Positions 12,518-25,523 of a stretch of DNA of 64,000 bases are shown piece after piece. The translations under genes were made by a program, and so were the position numbers. Source of the DNA: Hedera helix (Eukaryota > Streptophyta > Magnoliopsida > Apiales > Araliaceae); the NCBI GenBank assembly GCA_947179155.2, contig OX359285.1, positions 12,585,510 to 12,649,509 of the forward strand, in the 5' to 3' direction. The notes under the pieces were generated by a model, which ran no database searches, was not told the origin of the DNA, and saw only the letters and a list, made by a program, of their open reading frames with translations. Each line of letters opens with the position of its first letter. Position 1 is the stretch's first letter.

Positions 12518-12859
12518 AGGGTTTGCCACCACCCAAGATCTATTAGAATCTAAATACTTAAGTCCATATTTTTCTTAGTGGATCACCTCTAGAGGTTACA
12601 CATTTGGGTAGCTAATGTTAATTTAAGAAATCTAATAGGTGGATTTGAAGTGCAATGTGAAGGAATTAGAAGTGAACTCGTATCTGTTGAAAAATAGTTT
12701 TACAAATGTATAAATCTTTAACTTCTTCTTGTTTAATTAATAATTGCGCATAAAAGTCGATCCTGATTATGGTTTGTAAAATTTTAAAATCTGATTTTGT
12801 CATGCTTCCAATCTTTTGTGCAATTTGATTGTATGTCTATGGATATTTACAAACCAACA
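11522..12859 (+). mobile_element. Copia C1: 5'-truncated 5' LTR
   Basis: It is homologous, in opposite orientation, to the longer copia LTR at 30156-32061, and lacks roughly the first 550 bp, so it was cut at 11521. It ends TTTACAAACCAACA, directly before a copia primer binding site. It contains an (ATT)n run at 12188-12239 and a (GA)n run at 12482-12514. The gag of the same element is found 16 kb away, after later insertions. Confidence 0.82.
12188..12239. repeat. (ATT)n microsatellite, about 17 units
   Basis: A perfect trinucleotide run inside the C1 LTR. The homologous position in the C2 LTR (30707-30870) carries about 54 units and the C3 LTR has no run. Confidence 0.95.
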
Positions 12860-13198
12860 GTGGTATTAAGAACCAAACTTTATGTGAATTATTAATTATT
12901 TTGATTTCATATATATGTTGGTATGTGTTTAGAATAATTTATTGGGCATTATTTGTTGTATAAAATTATGGGTTTTGAAAACAAACATAAAAAATCGTGT
13001 TTTTCTACAAAAATCGCTAACTTAAAAAATTGACAGTTGCGTTGGGTCAGGGCACAGCTGTGCTCAACCTCGCTGTTTTGTGCAGTTTTTGAAAAATTAA
13101 AATAAAGTGTTATTTTAGATAATTTAATAATTAAAATAAAAGGTTTATTTTAAACTTAAAATTGGATTTCATGCTAACTAGAATGCCCATGAAATGAT

Positions 13199-13240
<42 letters not shown>

Positions 13241-13317
13241 AATGATTTTAATTTATGAGATGAATATGTTGTATTAATGCATATTATGATATGTATGATA
13301 ATATAAGGGATTGATTA
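12860..13317 (+). other. C1 primer binding site and leader
   Basis: TGGTATTAAGAACC at 12861-12874 follows the LTR end and resembles the initiator-Met tRNA binding site TGGTATCAGAGC used by plant copia elements. About 450 bp of AT-rich leader follow, with a GC patch near 13030-13085 and an (AT)n run at about 13202-13238. The leader is cut at 13317 by LTR3. Confidence 0.7.
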
Positions 13318-15776
13318 TGTGACGCCCCCAAATCACTATACTTACTATAGCTGACTTGGTACTCACTATAAATGCTAAATCATTAGGTTTATAGATAATT
13401 TTCTTTATTCATAAATAAAGTTCTCATCTTAATTCCCAAAGATCTTATATTATTTCATACCAAGTCCTTGTAATCGATGTAAGGGACTTAATACTCATTC
13501 ATACCATCTTAACATTAAGATTTAGATATTTTATAACTTTACATATTCCAAGATTCACGGCATTAAATCATTAGGACGTTTCTTGAGAACAAAGAATCTC
13601 GCGGTGAATGTTTGCATCTTCACCCGTGATAAATGTTTGCATCTTTATCCGTGACAAATATTTGCATCTTTGTCCGGTGCAAAATTCTCTTTGTCCGTAT
13701 AGAACATACCCAATTAGTTAAAACCCTCACTTGAAACACATTTTGTTATAGTGATATCTCTTCATATCAATAATTCTACTTATCTAATGTAATGACATGA
13801 AATTTAGCGATATTTTAAATATTATAATTAATTAATGAAATTAAAATTTTGACGTGTGACAAGTGTTTTGGGACAAGTAATTTATGGATTAATTGATTAT
13901 AGAATAAAATTCAAGTTTAATGAAATAATTTTGGATCAAAAAGGACTTGAAATGGATAAGAAATAAGCAAATTATGATTTAATTGAATTAAATCCTCTAG
14001 GATTTTTGGCAAAGGACCATGTTCACTTGTCAACTTGAGAATTTACCATGGTATCCTAGGATGATTTAATGACCAAAATACCCTTAACCACTGAAAGAAT
14101 GACCTTGGTGTCCTAGCTTGGTTTAATGTCTAATATGCCCATACTTAACAAATTGTAAAATGTCATGAATAACCCTAACCATGTATGAGTTAAGCTAACC
14201 AAGGTTTAGTTAATTGCTAGGAAAATATATACAAATTATGTATGTATATATTTTGTATGTATTAGCCTTGTTTCATTTCATCTTTCATTCCAAGTTAGCT
14301 AAGTATGAGAGCTTCATAAGAGAGAAGAGAAAGAAGAGCTAGGGTTTGTTCTAGATCTTGAGATTTCATAGAAAAGTGTCAAAGAGAGGAGAAGATAGCT
14401 ATCAAAGTGGAGAATCAAACACTAGAAAGCTTTATTGTAAGAAGGAGAAGAGCTACAAGAAGTTAGTATAAGTGTTCTAACTTTAAATCTTTTCATTTAT
14501 GTGTTTAAATGCTAGAACAAGTGTAGCCATGCTTGTATCTATGATTAAAAGTGTGATTTATGTAAGTTATGTGCTATATGTGAGTTATATTAAGAAACCC
14601 TAAGCTCAAGTATGGTTTTATAAAGGTGGTGCACTATTCATGCATCTATTCAAAGCTAAGAATCATGATTTATAGAGGATCATGTGTTATTTGTTTGAAG
14701 TTTTGGTGAAAACCAAGTTGGAAGTGTTAAACATATTTGATACATGTAAAATTTCATAATAGATAACATCATAAGTTCATTAATAGATGAAAGACATGAC
14801 TTGGTTATGGAAAGTTATAATATTATACTATACTTTACATGTAAATCAAATCATAATCTGTAAAGTGCTTTAGATGATGTGTATAGATGTTATGTAGGCA
14901 TACAAAGTTGCTAAATAAGCTTGTGTTAGTGTATGTGGTGTATGGAGTTTAAGAACTCAAGCATGAGCTTAAGTGTGAATTTTGTTAAGTTGACAAAATT
15001 CCACACAAGTGTGATTTTTGGCCATTTTGTGTAATTAAAGGTAAAAATGAGTCAAATAACTAAGTTTTATGTAAATACACGTGTCCGTGACGATTTGGAA
15101 GTCATTTGATGTTTATGGTAATCATTGTGCATTTTAAACGCTTAAGAACGTTCGTCGACACCTAAAATTGAATTTTCGGAAAAGTAGGGTCATTTGAAGA
15201 CTTTTAACGTTTTTAAAGAGCTAGATAAGTCATATATATGTTAGATTAGGTGTTGGAATCAAGTTTTGTATAAAAGGGCCAAAAATAGCATGTAAAGGAA
15301 AATAATAACTTGTATGTCAAGGTAAAGCATGTAAATGCTTATAACTAATATATGGACCAATATTGTGATTGTGTAGGTCATAAACGGGATAATATTTTAA
15401 CTGTAAGTGTAAACGAAGACAAATGCAAGTGTTCTTTTTTAACTCCCTTTTTGTAGTTCCTTGAACAGTAAATTATGCCATATAACTATATAACTCATTT
15501 TAAAGTTCATTGTTATTGAACTATGTTTTCTGAGAAAGGTCAATGCCAATCTTGTTTCGGCTAGACATATGTGATGATTCATGTTGATTCGGATATTTAT
15601 TTTTATGTCCTCAAATCCATATTGTTGTGGTGCGGAACCTATGAAATGCTGTAACAGAACAACCCTGATAGAAAGGGGAACAAATGTAAAAGAAAATGTA
15701 AATTTATGGCGTGGTTGCGTTGTTAGATGTTTATGTTGTGCACAATGTAAAAGTACAATAAGCTGATCACCCAGAG

Positions 15777-16872
15777 TTAAGCGTGCACAAACAGGCTGCC
15801 TGGCCTGGCCCGGTCCAGGCCTGCCAGGCTTTTACCGTCGACCAGACCAGGTCAGGCCGGACTTATTAACTGAAACATTGATCTGGGTTAGCCTGTCGGC
15901 CGGGCCAGGCCAGGCCAACCAATTTACACATCTTCATCTAGCTCATATACATTATGATTGAAATCTTAGCAAGACAAGGAATCAAATTTCTTTGTCTAAC
16001 TCATATATATTTATATATAAGCATAGAAAAAAGACAAAGCCCCGTTTAACTTATGATAAATGGCCTTAAATATTCCTTAATTTAGGGGGGAAAAACACGT
16101 ATTTCTAATCAAAAATTGACGAAAAATTTCAAAACATTAAAAATAAAGAAATGAAAAAGACCGATAGGAAGAGGCAATAGATTCTTAATTATCAAAAGAC
16201 CACAATCCCAATAAAATTGTAACTATAAAAGGCATTAATAACAATAATAATAAAAAAAAAACTCACTGAAAACATTTGCAACTGCTGCCGATAAAGATCA
16301 ACGGGTACTGTCACCGACTGATCCGCTAGAGGTTATGGATCTCTGAACATACGCTTTGAGAGAAAAAGAGATGTATGTGGTACTGTTTATTTTTCTCTTT
16401 CCATCGCTCATACTCATGGATTCCATCGCCCAATAACAACAAAAATGTAATAGTATTACACTATTACTCAGCAATCAACATCAGGCCATGTTTATTTGCT
16501 AAAGTCAAAAAGCTTGGACTATGTCGAATAAAAGAAAAGTGTCCATGTGGGCTCTAAAAGAAAAAATGGCTCTAAAAGGAAAACATGGATATATGTGCTA
16601 CATTATCATCATTTTGGGGATACAACCGATTTTTTTTAAAAAAAAAAAAGACAAAGGGAGGACTTCAAAAGTTTGGGTTAATAAGCAAGCCTACAAGCCA
16701 GGCTTCTTTAAGTAACGGGCCGGGCCAAGTCAGGCCTTTTTTCAAATCAGGCCAGGCCAAGTTATTTGCTAAAAAATGAGGTCTATTTAAGGCCTTTAGG
16801 CCGGGCTTTTTCAGGCTAGATCTAGGTCGGGCCAAGGCCAGGCCCTAGGCCTCAGGCCTTTTATGTAACTCT
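15777..16872. mobile_element. Non-autonomous hAT-like DNA transposon, 1.1 kb
   Basis: It is flanked by the 8-bp duplication ACCCAGAG (15769-15776 and 16873-16880), the size made by hAT transposases. Both ends are very GC-rich and built from GGCCAGGCC/GGGCCGGGCC-like words (15790-15920 and 16695-16860) around an AT-rich centre. The outer ends (AAGCGTGCACAAACAGGC, and AGAGTTACATAAAAGGC read inward on the minus strand) form an imperfect inverted repeat. No transposase is encoded; the open frames at 16375-16779 are short and low-complexity. It lies inside LTR3. Confidence 0.78.
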
Positions 16873-17127
16873 ACCCAGAGTACACATTTGAAAGGAAATG
16901 TATTTTTATAACTGACTTGGGCAGTATCAGTCTTTGTGATTAGTATTGTTCTTAACGAGTTCTTGGTCTTATTACCGTAAAGCAATCAAAGTTAATTTTT
17001 CAAGTAATCTTATAAAGAATTGTGCTGTATTTTCAAAGTTCTTCGTGGAACCCTTTATTGGTTCAACATTATTGTATCAGTTTTTCATTCATTATTCAGA
17101 AATATCATGTCATTACTTGTTTATGTA

Positions 17128-17239
17128 CTTGTTGAGCTATTTTATGCTCATTCTTGCTTTAACATGATATTTTAGCTAAGCCCGAACAGGCTGAGAGGTC
17201 AGGAGCGGATAAAGGAAAGGGAAAGGCGAGCAAATAGTG
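17128..17239 (+). promoter_or_regulatory. LTR promoter-like module with Lys/Gly-rich tail (LTR3)
   Basis: TTGTTGAGC, spacer, GCTCATTCTTGCTTTAACATG, TATTTTAG, CTAAGCCCGAAC, then a frame rich in Lys and Gly ending with a stop at about 17239. LTR4 inserted only 13 bp later. Confidence 0.5.
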
Positions 17240-17555
17240 ATTATATAGCTATTGTGACGCCCCAAATTCGGGTCCTAATCACCCGAATCTGGTCATCACG
17301 ATCCAATACAAACATCCACCACTAAACAACATATAATAACTGAATGCGGAATAATAAACATATGTTGTTTATGCAAAAGGTGTTACTCATCCCAGTATAC
17401 GATAACCTTACAATTAAAAGTACACAAATATCCTTAATAAAATACTTAGGGTTTACATTACATAATAAGGAATTTTGCTAACTAAAAGGTTGCATCCTAA
17501 AGTCTATCACTTCATCTTTCCCTTACCCTTGTCATTTCCAGAAGTCTCGAATTTC

Positions 17556-17610
17556 ACTGCAATAAGGTTCATGATATAGCAAGGGTGATCAACTAGTTTG
17601 CTCAACAAGT
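17556..17610 (-). promoter_or_regulatory. LTR promoter-like module (LTR4)
   Basis: On the minus strand: TTGTTGAGC, spacer AAACTAGTT, GATCACCCTTGCTATATCATG, then TTATTGCAG. The second arm is GATC rather than GCTC. The downstream tail is Lys/Gly-rich in one frame. Confidence 0.5.
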
Positions 17611-18539
17611 TTAAATAACAACAAGAGATAATATAACATGAATGAAAGGAATAGCTGAAACAATTCAACAATATGAATAACATAAATAAGACTAATGATT
17701 TGCTTTTAGAATCAAGATAGTCAAGTAGACTATGAACTATAAACTTTTACTTGAGTCAATAGCTAATTGACCCAATAGTTACTACTAGAAATACATACTC
17801 GAGGGGATCAGTTTTTTGTACACTATGTGTATGCATAACATTTAATTTTCGAGGGTTGTATCTTATATTAGATACATGGGTTACTCCCTTATATTGAAGG
17901 GGTGTTCATATCAGTCCAAGAATCCGCACCTTCAATGGTTTGGATAGCTTTTTCTTTTCTTTTCTTTTTTTAAAAAAAAAATCTTTGACATCATTGTCTA
18001 GCCAAACAATGGCTTAGACTTAACTCTGAATAGTTCTTTAAATGGTAGAACTTTAAATAAGGTACAAGTTAGTGACTGTACGAGTTCAAGTGCACAAAGT
18101 GCGAATCACAATAATATTGATGTGGTATAATCATAAAGTAATTAAACCACGTAAAGCATGATTGAAATTAAAATTCAAGCTTAAATAAATAACTTGCATT
18201 ATCAAGGTAAATACATGAATCGGTTCAAGGAAACTTGCTCAAAGTAATAAGTTTAGAGATAAGAAACTTGTCTGCCTACTCAGCTACAATTAATGTCTAG
18301 TTTTAATTAACTGGCTTTGAAAGACCTAGCATTCATCAAGTCGGTCTAACAATTAATACTGCGTATACTGGTACGTTTGTACGCTTATTAGAAACTTATT
18401 TATAAAATAAGTCTAACACATAATTCACATCATTCGATATACTATCACTAACCCTATAGACACTTAAACAAATTTAGGTTAATGATTTAATAAGTTAAGA
18501 GTATTTTTCTTAAGTGTTAAACATTTATTAAACCCTTAA

Positions 18540-19370
18540 ATAATTTATTATAATTGTTTAAATAAATGCATAATTAAATTATTTGATTCACTCTATCTCT
18601 ATTTAATTACTATTCACTCTTAATTAAATAATAATTAATTAATTATCTTTAGTTATTATTTAAAATAAATAACAGCTAATTGTACTTACTTATTATTTAA
18701 TAATAATTAAATAACAAATAATTATTGTGTTAATCTTAACCTCGTCTAATTATTATTTAACATTAATTAAATAATAATTAACTAAGTAATTATCCTTACT
18801 TATTATTTAATTTAAAGAAATTAAATAATAATTAAGTAGTTTACTAATTTTAATCTTCTTTAATTATTATTTAATGCCAATTAAATAATAATTACTTATT
18901 TATTTATTTATTTTAATTATTATTTAAGGTTAAATAATAATCAATTTATTTATCCGTATTTATTATTTAATTTTAATTAAATAATAAATAATCAATTTAT
19001 TAACTTAAATTCCATTTAATAATTATGTAATGCTAGCAAATAATAATTAATGCTCAATTATCTTTATTTATTATTTAAATAATAAAAATAAATTTATAAA
19101 TTTTATCTCTTTAATTATTATTTAATATTAACTAAATAATAATTAGTTAGTTACTTATCTTTATTTGTTATTTAATTCTCAATTAAATAATAAATAAGAA
19201 ATTTATTTATTCGAAAACTCTTTAATTATTATTTAATATTATTTAAATAACAATTACTTAATTATTTAACTTTATTTATCATTTAATCTCAATAGTTAGT
19301 TTAACAACACTAACTATAATTACTTATTACTTAATGCTACTTAAATAATATTTAAATGATTAAATACACT
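18540..19370. repeat. AT-rich hairpin array in LTR4
   Basis: About a dozen repeats of the form TTAATTATTATTTAA, short spacer, TTAAATAATAATTA, each able to fold on itself. They vary in spacer and length. The related array in LTR9 is at 37640-38280. Confidence 0.8.
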
Positions 19371-19679
19371 TAATGTGACAACCCCAAATCCGAGTTCTTT
19401 AACCTCGGGTTTGGTTCTCACTGTATAATACCTACTAACAATTAAATACATATATTGCATTTAAACTTCGCGGAATAATACAAAAAAGTTCTTTATAAAA
19501 AGGCTACACTTCTCAAGGTCGATTAACCTTAATCGTAACATTACATATCGTAAGGGAAATACAAAAGATTTATAAAAGAAATTACATCACAGTAATTTAA
19601 TCTAGAATGCATTAACTAAAATAAGCGTTTGTTTTCCCCTTGCCCCTTGCCTTTGTCTTGTTTAGAGCATTCGAGCTTA

Positions 19680-19733
19680 GCTGAAATTAAGTCATGATAT
19701 AGCAAGAATGAGCAACTAAATGGCTCAGCAAGT
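19680..19733 (-). promoter_or_regulatory. LTR promoter-like module (LTR5)
   Basis: On the minus strand: CTTGCTGAGC, spacer, GCTCATTCTTGCTATATCATG, TAATTTCAG, CTAAGC, followed by the Lys/Gly-rich tail at about 19630-19670. Confidence 0.5.
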
Positions 19734-20639
19734 TTATAAGCAACATCATACAATATATCATGATGAAACGGGAAATAACATCAGGGCTTTCAACAATGAA
19801 TAATAGTTGTGAAAGAAATCAAGAATTAATGTTTCATTATAAGAAGGGATTGACTCTTTACTGCTGAGTGGTCTTTAATGACTATGAACTGCTACTAAGG
19901 TAGAACAGACATACATATTTCTGACACCTCGAAAAACGGGACACTTGAGGGGATCAGCCTCTCGTATCCTATGTATATGCATAACATTTAGATTTCTTGC
20001 ACAAATTCGGTTTCCCGACAAATAAAAATTCCTTTTAACTAGGGTTGTTCATTCTCAGTCTTACTATAAGAATTCGCACCAACCAATGGGTTGGATAAGC
20101 TTTTAAAATATTCAATTCGATGAATTTAGGCATGCATTGTCTAGCTAAAACAATTAGCTTAGACATTTTTAAACAGTTCTTAAATTACGGAACTATAACA
20201 TTTGCAAATGCACTATGTGCGAATACAATACAATAATGATGTGAAGTAATTTTTGATAATTAATTTACTCAAAGGTCTGTTAAATAACTACGAGTGTAGA
20301 TACTTGCTTAACAATAATTGAATTGCTCAATGTAAATAAGGTTGAAGAATACTTGCAACAATAAATACAAGTTAGGGTTAAGAAGAACTTGCCTTGTGCG
20401 TAGTCTACTGCTATCCAATTCAATTTATTTCTCTTTGAGTAGACCTAACAATTAATCAAGTTAATCTTTAAATTAGTATCATATATACATTCATATGATA
20501 ACCTCTATACTTCTTACACCTCTAACACTTAACCAAATAATCATGTAGTTAAAGGTATATAAATACTTAGAAAATATTATCATCACTTGATAATATTTCA
20601 ATCACATAAAACCTATATATGTTATTTAATATAATTCAA

Positions 20640-21180
20640 ACTCTTATCTAATATTATTGATAATTTAATAATATTTTATTAACCTTTTAATATTATTAAT
20701 CATTTAATAAAATTCTATTAATTATCTAATATTATTAATCATTTAATAATATTTTATTTATTATCTAATATTATTAATCATTTAATAATATTTTATTCCC
20801 TTATTAATATTATTAATTATTTAATAATATTTTAATCATTATCTAATATTATTAATCATTTAATAATATTCTATTAATTATCTAATATTATTAATCATTT
20901 AATAATATTTTATTCATTATCTAATATTATTAATCATTTAATAATATTTTATTCCCTTATTAATATTATTAATTATTTAATAATATTTTAATCATTATCT
21001 AATATTATTAATCATTTAATAATATTTTATTCATTATCAAATATTATTACTTATTTAATAATATTTAATTGACTTAATAATATTGTTACCAATGTAGTAA
21101 TATTTAATCATTTACAAATGTTATAATCATTTAATAATCTTTTAATCACATATTAATATTATTAACCACTTAATAATATT
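20640..21180. repeat. AT-rich hairpin array in LTR5
   Basis: About ten units of 36-60 bp with the core TAATATTATTAATCATTTA followed by ATAATATT, each self-complementary. The parallel array in LTR10 is at 47980-48450. Confidence 0.85.
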
Positions 21181-23151
21181 CTATCAAAAATAATACCAAT
21201 AGTTAATTCTTTAATTGTGTTAATGTTAGCCTTTATTTTAAGTGTTTAGCTACCAATTAGTTACTAATAAACTTCATATATTGGTTTAATATCCAAACAC
21301 ATTCATTTTACACTTATTTTAACATAATTTATCAAAGAAAACTCGATCCGGACCGACCCGACCCAACCCGGACAACTTGGACATTCTATTTTGAATGCCC
21401 CGACGCTTAACATAGGCTATTCTGGGTGCCGGGGTGTCCAAAACAGAACACAAGCCCTAAAATGGGTTGTTCGACCTCCAGTCACTCCATCAGCCATAAC
21501 TTCTTCATTTTAAAATATTTTGGGGTGATTCTAAAGTTCATTCTCATTATAATTTCCCCCTCTATAATTTCTCTTTAGATCACAAATCTAAATTCCGAAC
21601 GTAACTAGACTCAAAACTGCTCACAAGGATAAGGTGAAAACTAACTTCACAATTTCCTTGGTTTTAATGGTTCAAACATGCATTAAATAAACTCTACACA
21701 TTCAAATGACACCAACTAAGTGTTGTTGTCTTCCTAACTTCTTGTTATACAATATTCCATGGTTCAATCACATTCTTGAAAACATTTTACATGAAATTTA
21801 AAGATCGAACCACTTAGGGTTTAAAAATGACCAACTTTGCGGTAAAAGTCATAACTTCTTTGTTTTTCATTATTTTTGAAAGCTTCAAGTTGGGTTTTCT
21901 TTAAAACTCATGTATGTAACTTTCTAGCCATAAAAATCTATTTTTCAACTTGTACATTTCAAACTACAACATAAAACATCACATGCTTGACTAGGATTTT
22001 ACCCGTAAAGCTTAATATGGACATTTCTACTATTTTTATGCATTCCACACATACCAAAACATGATATACACACATAAAACTATGAATATACATATATAAC
22101 ATAGTTTAAGACTTCTAGACCATCAAAACAACTTTTGATCGGTTAAAAATGTATTTTTGACCATAGAAAACATATATAGACAATAAATATGAACTAAGAA
22201 GAGTTGAGAGCACTTTTGAACCTCTTGGACTTGAATGCTCTCTTTCTCTTGGCTATGAACTTTGTTAGAGACTCCACCTTGATAAATCTCTAGCAATTTC
22301 TCACAACTCACAAGTGTTTCTCTCTTTTTCTCTCAAATGCTCTCACTTTCTTCTCTCTAGAATTCTAACAAATGAACTAACAAACATCACCAAGTGTGTG
22401 GAGTACTCTATTTATAGTACTTTACTAATACATCACTAACTCTCCAAATCCACCAACATAGTCAAATTAAAGCTTAATTGGGATTACTATTGCATGGATG
22501 GACAAGTTGAATGACTAAGTGATTGATTAGAGTTGTTCACCCACTATGACATTGTGTACAAAAGAAGCAACTTTGCAAAACAAGCCATCCCAAGTGCCCC
22601 CTACAATTCTCAGCAAAATGGCTTTTTTCAAGCCAATTTTCCTTTAATTTTTTACTTTAATTATACATATATACATCTATATATGTATATTCATGTATAT
22701 AACAATTTCGACCAATTTTGACTTCCTATTGGGCTCCACTTTGGACTTTAGGATTAAATATATTGGGCTCATCCATTTAATTGGTTTGGGCTCAATTTAA
22801 TTAAGACATTGGGCTAGCATTTAAATAACTATGTTACCTTTAATTAAAATAAGCATTGGGCTGGTTTAATTAATTACATGAACCAAGGTTTAATTTAATT
22901 ACTTGGGCTACTATGTAAATTTAATTGACCTAGTTTAACAACTCATTTGGCTTTAAATTATAATCCAATTAGATTTGCTTTAATTAATTATAACATCTTG
23001 CTTCATTGCTTTAAATAAATATACACATACACAACTATATTTATTCAGTTATCTAATGCACAATTAATTAGTACAAAATTTTTAATTCATTGCTAATTAT
23101 TTAATCATCATAATTACAATGTCTAATGAAATTCGTGGTCATTATACTTAA

Positions 23152-24449
23152 ACATTACTTTAATTAGTTGAAACATCCATTAACATGCATTAAAAATTTA
23201 AGTAACTAAGATTTTTAATGATTAAATGGATTTACATGTTGCAAAATTCGCGAATTTTCTGGACAGTTTAGGGGTCCCGAGCGGAAATGCTTATATCATG
23301 AGTTCTATAACTCTGATTGACCTCTAGTTGGTCTTGTTAGCTTCGTATCTTCTTAAACTACAATTTCCAATCATCGGATTGTTCATTTGGACAAGGTTTG
23401 GCCACTGAAAGTGGCCAAAGAGCTGGTTGTGCATGCGTTCATTCCAACAGCGGGGTGTTTTATTCAAAAAAAAAAAAAAATTCATATTTCACTCGTTTTA
23501 AATCGATTTTTAGTCCATCCACTTGAAAAATCTCCGGGAGCGGGCTGTTCATATTTTATTTTTTGGTAAAAATATTTTTGAGTTTTTTTTTTCAATTTTT
23601 TTTTGACATTCCGAGTGATGACATTTCTAACAAGACAAACTATAAAATCCTTTGCTAAATTATTACATCATTACAGCATATACAACATGTCATGGATATT
23701 AAGCCACAGAGTGACTGAATAAAAAAAAATATTTGAGGCAACAGGGTAATACCTCCTTGATTTGGACGCACTTCTCCTTTTTTTTCCGAAGTAAGTGAGG
23801 AAGCTAGATGTCATCCACTAGATAACTCCACCTATAGATTTTCTCTTCCTCTCAACTCACTATATCTCTCACGTGACAGAAGAAACTCAGCAAACTCAGT
23901 AAAGTGAACGAGGGTCTATATATATATATATATAGGAATTATTAGCCAAACATCAGTCTTTACTCAGACTTCCGGGCCGGTTCATAATAGAATTATCCGA
24001 TGGTCAAGAGGGGTTTTGTGAAAAGCCTTCACCCGACCATGCTACCGAAAATCATTTCAGCCCATATGGGGTTTACTTTTAAAATACAACAGTGTAGGGT
24101 GGCTGCTTTTTTTTTTCCTGGGAGTGGTGAAAAGTTGAAGTCCTTTCCCCGAGACTACCAGCGCCTCCCACTACATATTCGAAAGACATTGGCCTTAATC
24201 CATTACATATATATACATAACTGGATACTTTACTTTATCAGCATCCCTGCTCGGAATTGTGACTATGCATCAAGTGATTTGGATTTCTAGATTACCTTGC
24301 TTGGTTCAACCATCAATTAAATTGAGACTAAACAGTTAAATCATTTCCAATAGCTTGGGCTCTAAATGAATACTCTCCATGGGCTTGACAATTAATTTGA
24401 TTTGCTACCCATTAAATTACATAATAATAATCCAAGTAAGTAAGCAACA

Positions 24450-24502
<53 letters not shown>

Positions 24503-25033
24503 CACCCGCTTACTGCTACTACATATATAGTATACTAGGATTCACACACCTATTATATATATAATTATACACGGACACGCTCATATAATATATTCATATA
24601 TAATTAAATTAAATGATGATATTTGTAATACCCATACATGTAATAAAAATAATAGTATAGCCCATTATTTAATACATTAATAATTATGCACAAAAAAATA
24701 TCTTTTCCATTAGGAATCAAATTATTCTTATATAATAAAAATAATATTTTTAGTGTACTAACTTACATATTAAAATTTAATTGGGATTTTACAATTTATT
24801 TAAATAACACACTTAAATTATACAATTGTTATTGTACAATTACATGTAATTACTCTCCTTTTTCCATAAATTGTTCTCAAACAATTCATTTATTTCTTAC
24901 TCATAATTCCAATTATGTACATATACATATGTTTATATATATACACCTAATTAATCCACATAAAAATTCACTTCATTAAAACTAAACTCTTAAATTAAAT
25001 TTATAATGAAGTTTAAAATTTGTGGTCATTACA
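23152..25033 (-). other. Distal part of LTR4 after LTR5
   Basis: Non-coding. It includes the phrase CCCGAGCGGAAATGC near 23278, a poly-A/T-rich stretch around 23465-23610, a GC-richer patch at 23960-24170, and an (AT)n microsatellite at about 24451-24499. Short open frames here (24000-24290, 24379-24564, 24686-24979) are chance. Confidence 0.6.
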
Positions 25034-25449
25034 GCTATAGAGTCATTGTAAATGTAATATGTTGTAATAGAACAGATTATATATGTTTTGTAATATTTAA
25101 AGGTCTGCAAACCTGAGATAGTTATGTAATATTGTAAATTAAGTTATTTTTTTCAGACATGAATGGATGTGATGACAGGGTATAATAGTATTGTGAGCAC
25201 CAAATCTATGATTTGAGTGAACCGTATTTGGGGGCGTCACATCTGACATTTAGAATAGTAATAACTAGTTTATACTTGGGTCCAAGGAACCTAACGATGG
25301 ATTTGACCTGTTCATATTGATTAGTCCTGTCTCGGATGCTTACAGTACTCATAAGTCATTTACTGATCTTTATCCAAATAAAAAGATCAATATCAATACT
25401 ATGTTAAGTTTTAATAATTCTAAGTTTAATAACACGTTGTTTGTACAAG

Positions 25450-25523
25450 ATATAATATTTGAAAACATTAATATAATATTTGAAAACATTAATATAATAT
25501 TTGAAAACATTAATATAATATTT
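25450..25523. repeat. 21-bp minisatellite, three exact copies
   Basis: AATATAATATTTGAAAACATT is repeated three times head to tail, followed by a partial unit. It lies in LTR6 upstream of the module. Confidence 0.92.

Larger units (their letters stand above)
19374..23146 (-). mobile_element. LTR5: solo gypsy LTR nested in LTR4
   Basis: It starts TGTGACAACCCCAAATCCGAG and ends CGTGGTCATTATA, where the final TA stands for the expected CA. Perfect duplication CTTAA at 19369-19373 and 23147-23151. Length 3.77 kb, minus orientation (module 19680-19733). It is related to LTR2 and LTR10, sharing the AATATTATTAATCATT array, and its left end resembles LTR4, so these are sister families. A GC patch lies at 21340-21440. 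No credible coding region; the 22123-22311 frame is a shadow. Confidence 0.88.
17253..25033 (-). mobile_element. LTR4: solo gypsy LTR nested in LTR3, itself split by LTR5
   Basis: It starts TGTGACGCCCCAAATTCGGG and ends TTTGTGGTCATTACA, with the perfect duplication GCTAT on both sides (17248-17252 and 25034-25038). Own DNA is 17253-19373 plus 23152-25033, about 4.0 kb. The module at 17556-17610 points left, so orientation is minus. Its 18.0-19.3 kb part matches LTR9 at 37.6-38.9 kb in reverse, so these two belong to one family. It contains an AT-hairpin array (about 18540-19370) and an (AT)n run (about 24451-24499). No coding region. Confidence 0.9.
13318..25241 (+). mobile_element. LTR3: gypsy LTR interrupted by hAT-like element and LTR4/LTR5
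   Basis: It starts TGTGACGCCCCCAAATCAC at 13318 and ends GTATTTGGGGGCGTCACA at 25241. Its own DNA is 13318-17252 plus 25039-25241, about 4.1 kb. The module at 17128-17175 and the GAGCACCAAATC-to-end tail show plus orientation. LTR4 inserted at 17252 with the duplication GCTAT, and a 1.1-kb hAT-like element sits at 15777-16872. Flanking bases GATTA and TCTGA do not match, so LTR3 is not a clean solo LTR; a deletion or a recombination with LTR6 is likely. Confidence 0.82.
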
